Below are positions 16,959 through 28,086 of a DNA stretch of 64,000 bases, piece by piece (the first letter of the stretch is position 1; every line of letters begins with the position of its first letter). The notes below the pieces were generated by a model. That model was given only the letters and a program-made list of their open reading frames with translations, was not told the DNA's origin and did no database searches. Both the position numbers and the translations under genes were made by a program. The DNA lies in the NCBI RefSeq assembly GCF_024449095.1, contig NZ_CP024627.1, forward strand, positions 496,001-560,000. The letters are read 5' to 3'. The stretch comes from Vibrio coralliilyticus. GTDB taxonomy: Bacteria; Pseudomonadota; Gammaproteobacteria; Enterobacterales; Vibrionaceae.

Positions 16959-19418
16959 ATGCGTGTATTAAAGTTTGGAGGTTCATCATTAGCAGATGCT
17001 GATCGTTTTTTGCGAGCAGCAGATATCATTGCTAATAATGCACAGCAGGAAGAGGTCGCTGTGGTTCTTTCAGCACCGGGTAAGACAACCAATAAACTCG
17101 TGGCCGTGATTGAGGGAGCACTGAAAAATGGCCAAGCGGAGTTACAAATCGCGGAGTTGGAAGATTCTTTTCGCGATCTGTATCAGGATATCAAGCAAGT
17201 TTTACCTAACATTGATGGCTCTGGCTATGACAATCAAGTCAAAACGTCTCTGACTCAGCTACGCCAATTTGTTCATGGCATCGATTTATTAGGGATGTGC
17301 CCAGATAACGTTAATGCTCGCATCATCAGTAAAGGTGAGCGTGTTTCCATTCAGCTTATGAAAGCGGTATTGGAAGCAAAAGGTCAACCTGCCAGCCTGA
17401 TTGATCCAGTTAAATACCTTTACGCAAACGGTGAACACTTAGAGGCGATGGTTGACGTTGAGGTCTCGACTCAGAATTTCCGTCAGAATCCATTACCACA
17501 GGGGCACGTTAACATCATGCCGGGCTTTACCGCGGGTAACGAAGAGGGTGAACTCGTCACTCTAGGGCGTAATGGCTCAGACTATTCGGCGGCGGTTTTA
17601 GCTGCGTGTTTACGTGCTGATTGTTGTGAAATTTGGACAGATGTCGATGGTGTATATAACTGTGACCCACGCTTGGTCGATGATGCGCGTTTACTCAAAT
17701 CGTTGAGCTACCAAGAAGCGATGGAGCTGTCTTACTTTGGTGCTTCTGTTCTTCACCCGAAAACCATCGCTCCAATTGCCCAATTCCACATCCCATGTTT
17801 GATCAAAAATAGCTTTAATCCTCAAGGAGCCGGTACATTAATCGGTCAAGATACGGGTGAAGATAATCTAGCGATCAAAGGCATCACTACGCTCAGTGAT
17901 CTGACTATGGTTAACGTCTCTGGCCCAGGCATGAAAGGCATGGTTGGCATGGCGAGTCGTGTGTTTGGTGCTATGTCTTCAGCGGGCGTATCGATTGTGT
18001 TGATTACCCAGTCCTCTTCTGAGTACAGCATTAGTTTCTGTATCGAAGCGGAAGATAAAGCCATCGCTCAGCAAGCGCTTAGCGACTCGTTCGAGTTGGA
18101 GCTCAAAGATGGTCTGCTCGAGCCAGTTGAGTTTATGGACGATGTAGCTATTGTGACACTGGTTGGCGATGGTATGCGTACTTCCCGTGGTGTCGCCTCT
18201 CAGTTCTTCTCTTCTTTAGCCGAAGTGAACGTGAACATCGTTGCTATCGCACAAGGCTCATCGGAACGTGCAATTTCTGCTGTGATTCCTGAAGATAAAA
18301 TTTCTGAAGCGATCAAAGCTTGTCATGAGAACCTGTTTAACTCTAAACACTTCTTGGATGTGTTTGTAGTCGGTGTTGGTGGTGTTGGTGGTGAACTGGT
18401 AGATCAAATCCAACGTCAGCAAGCGAAACTGGCGGAAAAAGGCATCATTCTAAGAGTGTGTGGTTTGGCGAACAGCAAAGGCCTCCTGCTCGATAGTGAA
18501 GGTCTACCCTTAGAACACTGGCGTGACCGTATGAACGACGCAACCGAAGAGTTTAGCCTTGCACGGTTGATTTCTCTGGTCCAGCGCAACCACATTATCA
18601 ACCCCGTTCTGGTGGATTGTACTTCTTCGGAATCTATCGCTAATCAGTATGCGGACTTCTTGGCGGCGGGCTTCCACGTTGTCACTCCAAATAAAAAAGC
18701 CAACACAGCGAGCATGGCGTATTATCATCAGCTGCGCGATATCGCCCGTAGTTCACGTCGCAAGTTGATGTATGAAACAACAGTTGGTGCAGGTCTACCA
18801 GTGATCGAAAACCTGCAAAACCTTATTTCCGCAGGGGATGAACTTGAGCGTTTTAGCGGGATTCTGTCAGGTTCGCTGTCATACATCTTCGGTAAGCTTG
18901 ATGAAGGTATGACGCTAAGTCAGGCAACCAATATTGCGAAAGACAATGGCTTTACGGAGCCAGATCCACGTGATGATCTGTCTGGTATGGACGTCGCTCG
19001 TAAGCTACTAATTCTGGCGCGCGAAGCTGGTATGAATTTAGAGCTGGAAGATGTGATTGTTGATCAAGCATTGCCACCAGGTTTTGATGATTCAGGCAGC
19101 GTAGATGAGTTTATGGCCCGATTGCCTGAGGCGGATGCTCACTTCCAAGAGTTGTCTGCCAAGGCCGCACAAGAAGGTAAAGTGCTGCGTTATGTCGGTG
19201 AAATCAATGACGGCCAATGTCGTGTTAGTATGGCTGCTGTGGATGAAAATGATCCTATGTTCAAGATCAAGGATGGTGAAAATGCACTCGCTTTCTATAG
19301 TCGCTATTACCAGCCTATTCCATTGGTGCTGCGTGGTTATGGCGCAGGTACAGAAGTGACGGCGGCTGGGGTTTTCTCGGATGTGATGCGTACTTTAGGA
19401 TGGAAGCTAGGGGTTTAA
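16959..19418 (+). CDS. thrA: Bifunctional aspartokinase I / homoserine dehydrogenase I
   Basis: Catalyses the first and third steps from aspartate to threonine. The N-terminal aspartokinase starts with [17 protein letters not shown] (1-17) and has the [15 protein letters not shown] substrate motif near 205; two ACT regulatory modules lie about 315-460; the homoserine dehydrogenase starts with the NAD(P) motif [14 protein letters not shown] near 470 and shows [11 protein letters not shown] and the [10 protein letters not shown] region. Length 819 matches E. coli ThrA. ATG 16959 follows TTTGGAGAAAGGG; the in-frame TTG at 16947 is rejected. It is the first structural gene after the attenuator. 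Confidence 0.98.
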   Translation: MRVLKFGGSSLADADRFLRAADIIANNAQQEEVAVVLSAPGKTTNKLVAVIEGALKNGQAELQIAELEDSFRDLYQDIKQVLPNIDGSGYDNQVKTSLTQLRQFVHGIDLLGMCPDNVNARIISKGERVSIQLMKAVLEAKGQPASLIDPVKYLYANGEHLEAMVDVEVSTQNFRQNPLPQGHVNIMPGFTAGNEEGELVTLGRNGSDYSAAVLAACLRADCCEIWTDVDGVYNCDPRLVDDARLLKSLSYQEAMELSYFGASVLHPKTIAPIAQFHIPCLIKNSFNPQGAGTLIGQDTGEDNLAIKGITTLSDLTMVNVSGPGMKGMVGMASRVFGAMSSAGVSIVLITQSSSEYSISFCIEAEDKAIAQQALSDSFELELKDGLLEPVEFMDDVAIVTLVGDGMRTSRGVASQFFSSLAEVNVNIVAIAQGSSERAISAVIPEDKISEAIKACHENLFNSKHFLDVFVVGVGGVGGELVDQIQRQQAKLAEKGIILRVCGLANSKGLLLDSEGLPLEHWRDRMNDATEEFSLARLISLVQRNHIINPVLVDCTSSESIANQYADFLAAGFHVVTPNKKANTASMAYYHQLRDIARSSRRKLMYETTVGAGLPVIENLQNLISAGDELERFSGILSGSLSYIFGKLDEGMTLSQATNIAKDNGFTEPDPRDDLSGMDVARKLLILAREAGMNLELEDVIVDQALPPGFDDSGSVDEFMARLPEADAHFQELSAKAAQEGKVLRYVGEINDGQCRVSMAAVDENDPMFKIKDGENALAFYSRYYQPIPLVLRGYGAGTEVTAAGVFSDVMRTLGWKLGV

Positions 19419-19423
19419 GACGG

Positions 19424-20392
19424 ATGAGTAGTGGTATGGATGTGGTGGTTTACGCTCCAGCGTCAATCGGTAACGTGAGCGTTGGTTTTGATGTGTTGGG
19501 GGCAGCGGTATCGCCTATTGATGGCACCTTACTGGGTGATCGCGTGATGGTGAAAGCTGGAAAGGAGTCTTTTAGCCTCAAAACGGCAGGCAATTTTGTT
19601 TCTAAGTTACCGGAAAATCCTAAAGAAAATATCGTTTATGATTGCTGGCAAGTTTTTGCTAGAGAGTTGGATAAAAAGGGCGTGACTCTGTTACCGCTAG
19701 AGATGACGCTTGAGAAAAACATGCCGATTGGCTCTGGGTTAGGATCAAGTGCTTGTTCGATTGTCGCGGCTCTGGATGCGCTAAACCAATTCCATGGCAA
19801 TCCATTGGATCAAACTGAGCTATTGGCGTTAATGGGTGAAATGGAAGGGCAGATCTCTGGTGGCATTCACTATGATAACGTCGCTCCATGCTACCTTGGT
19901 GGTGTGCAACTAATGCTTGAAGAGCTTGGTATTATCAGCCAAGAAGTTCCTTGCTTTGACGATTGGTACTGGGTGATGGCGTATCCAGGCATTAAGGTAT
20001 CAACAGCGGAAGCACGTGAGATCCTACCTTCTCAGTATCGTCGTCAGGATATCATTGCTCATGGCCGACATCTGGCGGGCTTTATTCATGCTTGTCATTC
20101 CAATCAGCCAGAGCTGGCGGCTAAGATGATCAAAGACGTGATCGCTGAACCGTATCGTGAGAAACTGCTACCGGGCTTTGCTGATGCACGTAAATACGCG
20201 GCAACAGCAGGTGCTTTGGCAACCGGGATTTCAGGAAGTGGCCCGACGCTATTTAGTATTTGCAAAGAGAAAGATGTCGCTGAGCGAGTCGCTCGCTGGT
20301 TAGAACAAAATTACGTACAAAATCAAGAAGGATTTGTCCATGTTTGTCGCTTAGACAAGCAGGGCTCAATCGTTACAGGAAGTGAGCTATGA
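19424..20392 (+). CDS. thrB: Homoserine kinase
   Basis: GHMP-family kinase that phosphorylates homoserine. The N-terminal strand ([20 protein letters not shown]) and the phosphate-binding loop [17 protein letters not shown] near residue 99 are present, as is the C-terminal [12 protein letters not shown] glycine loop. The start is either ATG 19424, five bases after the thrA stop with GGGG ten bases upstream, or ATG 19436 four codons later, which gives a length closer to the E. coli enzyme. The stop overlaps the thrC start by 4 bp (ATGA). Confidence 0.97.
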   Translation: MSSGMDVVVYAPASIGNVSVGFDVLGAAVSPIDGTLLGDRVMVKAGKESFSLKTAGNFVSKLPENPKENIVYDCWQVFARELDKKGVTLLPLEMTLEKNMPIGSGLGSSACSIVAALDALNQFHGNPLDQTELLALMGEMEGQISGGIHYDNVAPCYLGGVQLMLEELGIISQEVPCFDDWYWVMAYPGIKVSTAEAREILPSQYRRQDIIAHGRHLAGFIHACHSNQPELAAKMIKDVIAEPYREKLLPGFADARKYAATAGALATGISGSGPTLFSICKEKDVAERVARWLEQNYVQNQEGFVHVCRLDKQGSIVTGSEL

Positions 20393-21672
20393 AGCTTTAC
20401 AATATAAAAGAAAATGATGAACAAGTTTCCTTTGGTCAAGCCGTTCGCCAAGGGTTAGGTCGTAACCAAGGCCTTTTTTTCCCGTCAGAACTGCCAAGGT
20501 TTGATGATGTGGATACACTTTTAGCTGAGGACTTTGTTTCTCGTAGCACCAAGATTTTGTCTGCATTGATTGGTGATGAACTGGCGCAGGATAAAGTTCA
20601 CTCTATGGTTGATGCGGCATTCCAATTTCCGGCACCAATCAATGAAGTCAAACAAGGCGTTTACGCTCTTGAACTTTTCCATGGTCCAACTCTAGCGTTT
20701 AAAGACTTTGGTGGCCGCTTTATGGCGCAATCCTTAGCTGCGGTTTCAGACGGTGGTAAAATTACCATTTTGACTGCCACCTCTGGTGATACGGGCGCTG
20801 CAGTCGCGCATGCTTTCTACGGTATGGAAGACATCAATGTGGTGATTCTGTATCCGAAAGGCAAGATCAGCCCACTGCAAGAGAAATTATTCTGTACGCT
20901 TGGTAAAAACATTCACACCGTAGCGATCGATGGTGACTTCGATGCTTGTCAGGCGCTAGTTAAGCAAGCTTTCGATGACGCGGCATTGCGTGAAGAGATA
21001 GGCTTGAACTCAGCAAACTCAATCAACATTAGTCGCTTGATGGCGCAAATCTGTTACTATTTTGAAGCCGCAGCACAAATGAGTAAGGAAGAGCGCGAAA
21101 ACTTGGTCGTTTCTGTGCCAAGCGGTAACTTTGGTAACTTAACCGCAGGTCTACTGGCGAAAGCACTTGGCCTGCCAATTAAACGTTTTATTGCGGCAAC
21201 AAACGCTAATGATACTGTGCCGCGTTACCTAGAGACAGGTAACTGGGAGCCAAAGCCTACAGTTGCAACCACATCGAATGCGATGGATGTAAGCCAGCCA
21301 AACAACTGGCCGCGTATCGAAGAGCTATGCCGCGTGAAAGAGTGGGGCCTAGAGACATTAGGCAAAGGTGCGGTTTCTGATGAGCAAAGTGCTCAGTCAG
21401 TCAAAGAGTTGCACTCGCTTGGTTATCTTTGTGAGCCGCATGGTGCAATTGCATACCGCGTCCTTGAAGAGCAGTTGCAAGATGGGGAAACAGGGTTATT
21501 CCTTTGCACCGCTCACCCGGCAAAATTCAAAGAAGTTGTTGATGAGATTCTTGATTCAGATATCGCTCTACCAGGACCGCTCGCAAAACACGCTGAGATG
21601 GAATTGCTTTCTGAAGACTTAGCCAATGACTTCGATTTACTGAAAGACGTTCTGCGTCGAGTGCAAAAGTAA
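20389..21672 (+). CDS. thrC: Threonine synthase
   Basis: Pyridoxal-phosphate enzyme converting O-phosphohomoserine to threonine. The catalytic lysine lies in [14 protein letters not shown] (about residue 105), followed by the [15 protein letters not shown] motif near 128 and the phosphate-binding loop [12 protein letters not shown] near 244. Length 427 agrees with the enteric enzyme. Its ATG overlaps the thrB stop, which indicates coupled translation, and the operon ends at a terminator 17 bases on. Confidence 0.98.
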   Translation: MKLYNIKENDEQVSFGQAVRQGLGRNQGLFFPSELPRFDDVDTLLAEDFVSRSTKILSALIGDELAQDKVHSMVDAAFQFPAPINEVKQGVYALELFHGPTLAFKDFGGRFMAQSLAAVSDGGKITILTATSGDTGAAVAHAFYGMEDINVVILYPKGKISPLQEKLFCTLGKNIHTVAIDGDFDACQALVKQAFDDAALREEIGLNSANSINISRLMAQICYYFEAAAQMSKEERENLVVSVPSGNFGNLTAGLLAKALGLPIKRFIAATNANDTVPRYLETGNWEPKPTVATTSNAMDVSQPNNWPRIEELCRVKEWGLETLGKGAVSDEQSAQSVKELHSLGYLCEPHGAIAYRVLEEQLQDGETGLFLCTAHPAKFKEVVDEILDSDIALPGPLAKHAEMELLSEDLANDFDLLKDVLRRVQK

Positions 21673-21688
21673 TTTATCGCTCAAAGCC

Positions 21689-21714
21689 AAAAGGTCACCT
21701 CGGTGACCTTTTTT
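21689..21714. terminator. Terminator of thrABC
   Basis: Stem AAAAGGTCACC with GGTGACCTTTT (core 21693-21699 with 21702-21708) and T6. A-tract on the left allows it to serve the convergent gene too. Confidence 0.9.
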
Positions 21715-21731
21715 ATGTTTAAACGCTTTAA

Positions 21732-22343
21732 TTAACGATTGAGCGCAAATGTTGGCAGAGACAAGTGCCAGCGAATAGCGCCTAAACGAATTAATAGGGT
21801 AGAAAATACGCCGGCCAAGAAAGCCGTGTCGGAATCATGGCCCATGGCGAGTGCTGTGGTATGAAAAACACCGCCGATAATACAGGCCGTCGCATACACT
21901 TCACTGCGCAGCACCATAGGAACTTCGCGAGCCAAAACATCACGAATGATCCCTCCACCGCACCCGGTAATCACACCCATAATGATGGCAACCAAGGCTG
22001 AATCTTGATAGGTCATGGTTTTATCCACACCAATACCAACGAAAACGGCTAGGCCAATCGCATCGCAGACAGGAAGAATCCACCAAGCCAGACGTTTGGG
22101 GCGACGGACGATGATCATGGTCAACAGACAAGTGATGAGAATGGTCCACAAATAGTTAGTATCAGTGATCCAAAAGACAGGGGTTGCGCCTAAAGCCATA
22201 TCTCGAATTGTACCTCCACCGATGGCAGTCACACTGCCTAATACGGCAACACCAAAAGGGTCCATTTTTAAGCGGCCAGCGAGTAGTACACCTGATACAG
22301 CGAAAATAGCGGTGCCGAATAAATCGACACTATAAAGCAGCAT
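21732..22343 (-). CDS. Trimeric intracellular cation channel family protein (YicG-like)
   Basis: Seven-helix inner-membrane protein of the TRIC / UPF0126 family, proposed to conduct monovalent cations. Two repeated halves show the signature: VTAIGGGTIRDMALG near residue 37 and VITGCGGGIIRDVLARE near 124, each followed by P-V-F/L. The family usually begins with MLL, so the ATG at 22343 is chosen; the GTG at 22352 adds three residues. No convincing ribosome binding site is seen for either. It lies alone between the threonine operon and the btuF group, on the same strand as the latter. Confidence 0.85.
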   Translation of the reverse strand: MLLYSVDLFGTAIFAVSGVLLAGRLKMDPFGVAVLGSVTAIGGGTIRDMALGATPVFWITDTNYLWTILITCLLTMIIVRRPKRLAWWILPVCDAIGLAVFVGIGVDKTMTYQDSALVAIIMGVITGCGGGIIRDVLAREVPMVLRSEVYATACIIGGVFHTTALAMGHDSDTAFLAGVFSTLLIRLGAIRWHLSLPTFALNR

Positions 22344-22433
22344 GGAGTTCACGGGGCTAATATCTCTTACAAAGGCTCAGTAGACTGAGTGACAAAAACG
22401 ACGCGGATTGTATGGTAACAGAGCGCATAGAAG

Positions 22434-23255
22434 TTAGCGATTTCGTCTCACTGTATCGAAGTGCTCACAAACTTCCTCGATCGCGTTGAGCGTTCTTTGG
22501 GTCGGGCGGTTCAACCAGTTAGAGTTGAGAGACCAAACGTGGTGGTTCTTCACGGCAGAAAGCTGCTGATTCCATTTATTCCATGGATGAATGTTAGCTA
22601 TGGCCGATTGTGAAGTGAAAATAACATCCGGGTTTTTTAATACGACTTGTTCTGTGCTCACTTGCGGATAGGGTGCTGAACTGCTCTCAAAGACATTGAT
22701 ACCGCCACAAAAGGAAAACACTTCGCTTGGCCAACTTCGTTTTGCAACAGTAATCATGGGTTGTTCGCTAAGCTGATAGAAATACGAAACCGGAATTTCA
22801 GTTTGATAGCGTTGTTTGAATTCGGCAAGCTGAGCTCTGAATTGCTGTGCGGCTTCGATACCAATCGATGGATTTTCTGCATATTTACTCAATTGCTCAA
22901 TATTTTTGGCAATATCGTCCAGTGAATTTGTGGTGGAAAAGTAAATATTGAGACCAAACTGTTTGAGCTTCTCAAGCTCTCTTGGGGGATTACCAGCAGG
23001 CCATGCGATGACTAAATCTGGTTGAAGAGCAATAATGCGCTCTAGCTTAATTCCCTGATAGTTAGAAACTTTTTCTATTTCCTTTGCTTGTTCGGGATAA
23101 TCACTATGCTCGCTCACGGCGATAAGTTTATCCCCCAGACCAGCTGCAAAAGCCATTTCAGTCGCGTGGGGGGCCAAACTGATTACACGCTTGGCTGGCT
23201 CGGCGTGGCTGAAGATTGGAAATAGTAGAAATAAAATAAGGGACAGTCGTGTCAT
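22434..23255 (-). CDS. btuF: Vitamin B12 ABC transporter periplasmic binding protein
   Basis: Binds cobalamin in the periplasm and delivers it to BtuCD. There is a signal peptide (MTRLSLILFLLFPIFSHA, cut before EPAKR), then the class III binding-protein pattern: RVISLAPHATEMAFAAGLGDKLIAVS near 24-48, the DYPEQAKEIEKV region, PDLVIAWPAGNPP near 82 and the C-terminal lobe with NPDVIFTSQSA. The 273 residues match BtuF. It starts 3 bases after the stop of the upstream CbiB-like gene, whose end supplies the ribosome binding site (AAGG). No btuC or btuD lies in the window. Confidence 0.88.
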   Translation of the reverse strand: MTRLSLILFLLFPIFSHAEPAKRVISLAPHATEMAFAAGLGDKLIAVSEHSDYPEQAKEIEKVSNYQGIKLERIIALQPDLVIAWPAGNPPRELEKLKQFGLNIYFSTTNSLDDIAKNIEQLSKYAENPSIGIEAAQQFRAQLAEFKQRYQTEIPVSYFYQLSEQPMITVAKRSWPSEVFSFCGGINVFESSSAPYPQVSTEQVVLKNPDVIFTSQSAIANIHPWNKWNQQLSAVKNHHVWSLNSNWLNRPTQRTLNAIEEVCEHFDTVRRNR

Positions 23256-23258
23256 TAT

Positions 23259-24212
23259 TTAAATGCCTTGATAGATTAAACCCATGATCGCACTCTGCAC
23301 TAATATCCAAGCAAACATCCGCCAAGCCAGTAAGCGTTGTACCTGAGCAATGTGGATTGCAGAAGGAGCTATTCTGCCACCTAGCTTACTTCGCACTGAT
23401 TTCTTCCCGTCGTAAATGGCAGGCCCTCCGAGCGATAGTTCTTGCTTCGCACCCACTGAAATGATCAGCCAAGATGGTCCTGGAAGTGGCCAACTACTTG
23501 CTTGCTGTTTCAACAGTGCAAACACTTCACTGGTTCGTTTTCCTAACGCTATGACCAGTGCAAATAGGCGAAGTGGAATATAGTCTAATACCGCGACAGC
23601 ACGGATAACAGGTAGACCAAAAGGAGAGAATTTCTCTCGAGATGGAGACCAAGCGCGAGCCAGTTCTACGGTCATACGATAAATGAAGGCACCAATCCCC
23701 CCTGCGATGGCGTACCAGAAAAGGACAGCGACGACATTGCGCCCGTAGGACATGATTAAGGTTTCTGCGCCCGCTTTACCTAAGCCGAGTAGCGATAGTG
23801 AGTCGGTTGAGCGATTTACTATTGGCTTGAGCAGCATTCTTGCGTGTTCTTTATCCTCTCTTGCGAGTGCTTCGACAAAATGTGCGGTGAATTTATCGGT
23901 GTTGCGCCAATCAATGGCAAGCAAGAGCAGAGCCAGCTCAAACAGCTGAGCTTGCCAGACAAGAGGTTTTAGGGCGATCAACACGATAAGCATAGGAATG
24001 GTCATCAACAACCACGCTAAAGTACCGGAGATCATACTCTGCGAATAACTGGAGTTGGTGTTGACCTTGTCAGCCAGTTGCTCAGCAAATTTATGCCATA
24101 AAATAGCAGGGTGGGCTTCTCGAGGGAAAGGAAGGATAAGGTGAAACAACAAAGCGCCCCATAATACGAGGAGCGCTCCATTTGAGTACAACTGATGAAA
24201 AAGTTCTTCCAT
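23259..24212 (-). CDS. CobD/CbiB-like cobalamin biosynthesis membrane protein
   Basis: Related to adenosylcobinamide-phosphate synthase, which joins the aminopropanol linker to cobyric acid. Seen: 317 residues (CbiB about 319), several membrane helices, the segments LFWYAIAGGIGAFIYRMT (about 166-183), a Tyr-Ile-Pro-x-R motif (LDYIPLRLFAL) and the C-terminal GGPAIYDGKK near 270. Odd: the E-N-x-x-D-G stretch that comes before the LFW motif in canonical CbiB is replaced by an SYGRNVVAV sequence, so catalytic activity is in doubt. It sits between mtnN and btuF in an apparent operon, and no other corrin-ring genes are present, which fits a salvage role if active. Confidence 0.75.
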   Translation of the reverse strand: MEELFHQLYSNGALLVLWGALLFHLILPFPREAHPAILWHKFAEQLADKVNTNSSYSQSMISGTLAWLLMTIPMLIVLIALKPLVWQAQLFELALLLLAIDWRNTDKFTAHFVEALAREDKEHARMLLKPIVNRSTDSLSLLGLGKAGAETLIMSYGRNVVAVLFWYAIAGGIGAFIYRMTVELARAWSPSREKFSPFGLPVIRAVAVLDYIPLRLFALVIALGKRTSEVFALLKQQASSWPLPGPSWLIISVGAKQELSLGGPAIYDGKKSVRSKLGGRIAPSAIHIAQVQRLLAWRMFAWILVQSAIMGLIYQGI

Positions 24213-24236
24213 GAATATCAGTCACTCTCTAGAGGA

Positions 24237-24935
24237 TTAAGCTTTTAACAAATCAACCATTTTTACTACCATCTCTGATGAGCTCTTAGCCGCTAATGGC
24301 AGGAACTCATCAAAGCTCATGCCCGCTTCCTTATCTGCGACGTCAGAGATAGCACGCACGACAACAAATGGTACCTTGAACTGGTGACAGGTTTGAGCAA
24401 TCGCTGAGGCTTCCATTTCAACGGCAATAACGGAAGGGAAGTATTTGCGAATAAAGGCTTGACGCTCTGCGCTTGCGACAAATGCATCACCAGTACAGAT
24501 TAAGCCACGTACGGCGTGTTTGTCGTCCATTTTCGCCAGTGCTTTTTCAGCGACATCCATCAGTTTATCATCTGCCATGAAAGCCGCTGGCTGACCAGCC
24601 ATTTGGCCCATTTCGTAGCCAAAGGCCGTCACGTCTGCATCGTGGTGACGAACTTCCGTTGAGATCACAACATCACCAAGGTTAAGGCTAGAGTCAAAGC
24701 CACCAGCAGAACCTGTATTAATCACGACGTCAGGCTGGTATTCATCCAGCAGAATAGTGGTTCCTATCGCAGCCGCGACTTTACCAATACCAGATTGAAG
24801 TAGCACCACCTCTACACCGTTAAGCTGACCTGCGTAGAAAGTACAGCCTGCTTTAGACGCTTCTTGGCAGTTTTCAATAGCTTGCTTAAGAATAGAGACT
24901 TCTTGCTCCATTGCACCGATGATGCCGATTTTCAT
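24237..24935 (-). CDS. mtnN: 5'-methylthioadenosine/S-adenosylhomocysteine nucleosidase
   Basis: Splits the glycosidic bond of methylthioadenosine, S-adenosylhomocysteine and 5'-deoxyadenosine, and supplies S-ribosylhomocysteine to LuxS for AI-2 synthesis. The N-terminus [13 protein letters not shown] contains catalytic Glu12, the ribose site [12 protein letters not shown] is near 172-183 and the catalytic Asp is in [10 protein letters not shown] near residue 197. Length 232 equals the E. coli enzyme. It is first in a likely mtnN-cobD-btuF transcript; the gap to cobD is 24 bp. S-adenosylmethionine enzymes release 5'-deoxyadenosine, a by-product this enzyme also clears. Confidence 0.97.
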   Translation of the reverse strand: MKIGIIGAMEQEVSILKQAIENCQEASKAGCTFYAGQLNGVEVVLLQSGIGKVAAAIGTTILLDEYQPDVVINTGSAGGFDSSLNLGDVVISTEVRHHDADVTAFGYEMGQMAGQPAAFMADDKLMDVAEKALAKMDDKHAVRGLICTGDAFVASAERQAFIRKYFPSVIAVEMEASAIAQTCHQFKVPFVVVRAISDVADKEAGMSFDEFLPLAAKSSSEMVVKMVDLLKA

Positions 24936-25234
24936 AAGGAATCCTGTTAATTCAAATAGGTAGGTTTGGATAGGCTAAGTGTAACAGAAAAGGGGCATAA
25001 CGGAATGGACTTCATGTAAGCCCCGGTAGGGTTGTACGGAGTTTGTTTACTGAGAATGGCTGACGTTATTGTTCAAGCGAGTTTTCCTAATCGTTAAGAA
25101 TAGGTGCTGGATTGGTTCTCCCCAAATACTTATTGCTTAACCCGAGCTCATCCCCTATAATTCGCGCTCCTCGTGTCGGCTGAATCAGAGATTGGCTGGC
25201 ACAACGTTTAACCTACTCTTATTAGGAGAGAATT

Positions 25235-25504
25235 ATGTCTCTGAATGCAGAAACTAAAGCAGCAATCGTTGCTGATTACGCACGTGGCGAAGGCGACACA
25301 GGTTCACCAGAAGTACAAGTAGCTCTACTGACTGCTTCTATCAACCACCTACAAGGTCACTTCAAAGCGCATAAAGGCGATCACCACAGCCGTCGTGGTC
25401 TTCTACGTATGGTTTCTCGTCGTCGTAAGCTTCTAGATTACCTAAAAGGTAAAGATCTAGATCGTTACCACGACCTAATCAAGCGTCTAGGCCTACGTCG
25501 CTAA
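25235..25504 (+). CDS. rpsO: 30S ribosomal protein S15
   Basis: Binds 16S rRNA and helps assemble the central domain of the small subunit. The 89-residue sequence has the family motifs: [32 protein letters not shown], then [22 protein letters not shown] and the basic [23 protein letters not shown] precedes the ATG. Codons are of the highly expressed type (CGT, CTA, GGT). It is followed by a terminator and pnp, the usual order. The 299-bp gap before it (24936-25234) should contain its promoter; I see no other gene there. Confidence 0.99.
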   Translation: MSLNAETKAAIVADYARGEGDTGSPEVQVALLTASINHLQGHFKAHKGDHHSRRGLLRMVSRRRKLLDYLKGKDLDRYHDLIKRLGLRR

Positions 25505-25530
25505 TTAGCGACTGCATAGAGCAGTTTGTC

Positions 25531-25557
25531 GGAAAAGGGGCTTTTAGCCCCTTTTTT
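25531..25557 (+). terminator. Terminator between rpsO and pnp
   Basis: Stem AAAAGGGGC/GCCCCTTTT (25533-25541 with 25547-25555), loop TTTTA, T6. Confidence 0.92.
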
Positions 25558-25676
25558 GTTGCCAGTTATTTATTTTGGTTGGTATAACTTAGCCAAACAG
25601 AATTAATCCCGCTATAATACGCCCGCATGCTCTCGATGCTTTAATAAAAGATCAGAGTTTGTTCACAAAGCTCATA

Positions 25677-25771
25677 GCATTACAGTCAACCACGTCGACC
25701 AAAAGGTCGCGACTATTCAAAGTGAATTCAACCTATCTCAGTTCACTTTTACTAGTCGCGATTTGTAATGC
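25677..25771 (+). promoter_or_regulatory. pnp leader stem-loop, probable RNase III site
   Basis: A long interrupted hairpin in the pnp 5' leader: GCATTAC (25677-25683) pairs with GTAATGC (25765-25771), TCGCGACT (25707-25714) with AGTCGCGA (25754-25761), and AAAGTGAA (25719-25726) with TTCACTTT (25742-25749). In E. coli a similar leader duplex is cut by RNase III and then used by PNPase to repress its own synthesis. The position and nested pairing fit that role. Confidence 0.75.
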
Positions 25772-25835
25772 CTTGAGTATCAATCAATACACTCTAGATA
25801 CATTCATATGATGTGTTTAGAAACAAGGAATAACA

Positions 25836-27965
25836 ATGTTCGAAAAACCAGTTGTTAAAACGTTCCAGTACGGTAACCACACGGTTACTCTAGAAACTGG
25901 CGTTATCGCACGTCAAGCGACGGCAGCAGTAATGGTGACTATGGACGATACAGCAGTATTCGTTTCTGTAGTTGGTAAAAAAGAAGCGGTAGAAGGTCAA
26001 GACTTCTTCCCACTAACAGTAAACTACCAAGAGCGTACATACGCTGCAGGTAAAATCCCAGGTGGTTTCTTCAAGCGTGAAGGTCGTCCATCTGAAGGCG
26101 AAACGCTAACGGCTCGTCTAATCGACCGTCCAATCCGTCCACTTTTCCCAGATGCATTCAAAAACGAAGTTCAAGTTATCGCGACAGTTGTGTCTGTAAA
26201 CCCAGACGTTCAACCTGACATCGTAACTATGATCGGTACTTCAGCAGCACTTGCTATCTCTGGTATCCCGTTCAACGGTCCTATCGGTGCAGCGCGTGTT
26301 GGTCACGTAGATGGTCAACTAGTGCTTAACCCAAGCAACACTGAGCTTGAAAATTCTAAGCTAGACCTAGTCGTTGCAGGTACTGAAGGCGCTGTTCTAA
26401 TGGTTGAGTCAGAAGCTGACAACCTAACTGAAGAAGAGATGCTATCTGCTGTCGTTTACGGTCACGATCAACAGCAAGTTGTGATCAAGGCGATTAATGA
26501 ATTCAAAGCGGAAGTGGCTACTCCTGCTTGGGATTGGGTTGCTCCAGAAGAGAACACTGCGCTTGTAAACAAGATTGCTGAACTTGCAGAAGCTAAGCTA
26601 GTAGAAGCTTACCAAATCACTGAGAAGATGGCTCGTTACGACCGCATCCATGAGATTGCGGCAGAAGTAAACGAAGTGCTACTTGCTGAAGATCCTGAAG
26701 CGAACACGAAAGAAATTCACACTATCTTCCACGATCTAGAGAAGACAGTTGTACGTCGCAGCATTATCGCAGGTAACCCACGTATCGACGGTCGTGAAAA
26801 AGACATGGTTCGTGCGCTAGACGTTCGTACTGGCGTTCTTCCACGTACTCACGGTTCTTCACTATTTACTCGTGGTGAAACTCAGGCGCTAGTAACGGCG
26901 ACTCTAGGTACGCAGCGCGATGCTCAAATCATTGATGAGCTAACAGGTGAGAAGAAAGATCACTTCCTACTACACTACAACTTCCCTCCATACTGTGTAG
27001 GTGAGACTGGTTTTGTTGGTTCTCCTAAGCGTCGTGAAATCGGCCACGGTAAACTAGCTAAGCGTGGTATCGCTGCAGTAATGCCTTCTGTTGATGAGTT
27101 CCCATACACAGTCCGTGTTGTATCGGAAATCACTGAATCTAACGGTTCTTCATCAATGGCTTCTGTATGTGGTACATCTCTAGCGCTTATGGATGCTGGC
27201 GTGCCAATCAAGTCTTCTGTTGCGGGTATCGCAATGGGTCTTGTTAAAGAAGGCGACGATTTCGTTGTTCTTTCTGACATCCTTGGTGACGAAGACCACC
27301 TAGGTGACATGGACTTTAAAGTAGCAGGTACTAACACGGGTATCACAGCACTTCAAATGGACATCAAGATCGAAGGTATCACTAAAGAGATCATGCAAAT
27401 TGCACTTAACCAAGCGCAAGGTGCACGTAAGCACATCCTATCTGTAATGGATGAAGCGATTTCTGGTGCTCGTGAAGATATCTCTGAGTTCGCTCCGCGC
27501 ATTCACACAATGAAGATCAGCGCAGAGAAGATCAAAGACGTTATCGGTAAAGGTGGTGCCGTTATCCGTGCTCTAACTGAAGAGACGGGTACAACTATCG
27601 AAATCGAAGACGACGGTACTATTAAGATAGCTTCTGCTGAAGGCGCTGCTGCGAAAGAAGCAATCCGTCGTATTGAAGAGATCACAGCAGAAGTTGAAGT
27701 TGGCCGCATCTACACAGGTAAAGTAGCGCGTCTAGCTGACTTTGGTGCATTCGTAACTATCCTGCCAGGTAAAGATGGTCTAGTACACATCTCTCAAATT
27801 GCTGACAAGCGAGTAGAGAAAGTGTCGGACTACCTAGCTGAAGGTCAAGAAGTTCAAGTGAAAGTGCTTGAAATTGACCGCCAAGGCCGCGTTCGTCTAA
27901 GCATGAAAGAAGCCGTAGAAAAGACTGAAGAAGCAACGGAAGAAAAACCAGTAGCTGACGCATAA
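25836..27965 (+). CDS. pnp: Polyribonucleotide nucleotidyltransferase (PNPase)
   Basis: Phosphorolytic 3'-5' exoribonuclease and part of the RNA degradosome. The 709 residues hold two RNase PH domains (about 10-230 and 310-540) joined by a helical linker, then a KH domain (about 553-615, [20 protein letters not shown] with the GxxG loop) and an S1 domain (about 620-690, [20 protein letters not shown]). [12 protein letters not shown] and the phosphate-binding SSSMASVCG segment (about 440) are conserved. AAGGAATAACA precedes the ATG. Codon use is strongly biased, as expected for an abundant protein. The acidic tail [12 protein letters not shown] is typical. Confidence 0.99.
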   Translation: MFEKPVVKTFQYGNHTVTLETGVIARQATAAVMVTMDDTAVFVSVVGKKEAVEGQDFFPLTVNYQERTYAAGKIPGGFFKREGRPSEGETLTARLIDRPIRPLFPDAFKNEVQVIATVVSVNPDVQPDIVTMIGTSAALAISGIPFNGPIGAARVGHVDGQLVLNPSNTELENSKLDLVVAGTEGAVLMVESEADNLTEEEMLSAVVYGHDQQQVVIKAINEFKAEVATPAWDWVAPEENTALVNKIAELAEAKLVEAYQITEKMARYDRIHEIAAEVNEVLLAEDPEANTKEIHTIFHDLEKTVVRRSIIAGNPRIDGREKDMVRALDVRTGVLPRTHGSSLFTRGETQALVTATLGTQRDAQIIDELTGEKKDHFLLHYNFPPYCVGETGFVGSPKRREIGHGKLAKRGIAAVMPSVDEFPYTVRVVSEITESNGSSSMASVCGTSLALMDAGVPIKSSVAGIAMGLVKEGDDFVVLSDILGDEDHLGDMDFKVAGTNTGITALQMDIKIEGITKEIMQIALNQAQGARKHILSVMDEAISGAREDISEFAPRIHTMKISAEKIKDVIGKGGAVIRALTEETGTTIEIEDDGTIKIASAEGAAAKEAIRRIEEITAEVEVGRIYTGKVARLADFGAFVTILPGKDGLVHISQIADKRVEKVSDYLAEGQEVQVKVLEIDRQGRVRLSMKEAVEKTEEATEEKPVADA

Positions 27966-28012
27966 TTTAGTCAACTATGGCGTATTAGCCTATTGTGCTA
28001 AAAGCATGTTAT

Positions 28013-28038
28013 AAAGGGAGCATTACGCTCCCTTTTTT
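28013..28038 (+). terminator. Terminator after pnp
   Basis: Stem GGGAGC/GCTCCC (28016-28021 with 28027-28032), loop ATTAC, A3 before and T6 after. Confidence 0.88.
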
Positions 28039-28086
28039 AATGCGGACCAGTCTGGGTTAAAGGCTCAGCAACAGGAGTATTTATTT

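Noticed and set aside
22353..24236. Cobalamin riboswitch for btuF/cobD
   Set aside because: Gaps are 3 to 80 bp and none shows the B12-box or the size needed.
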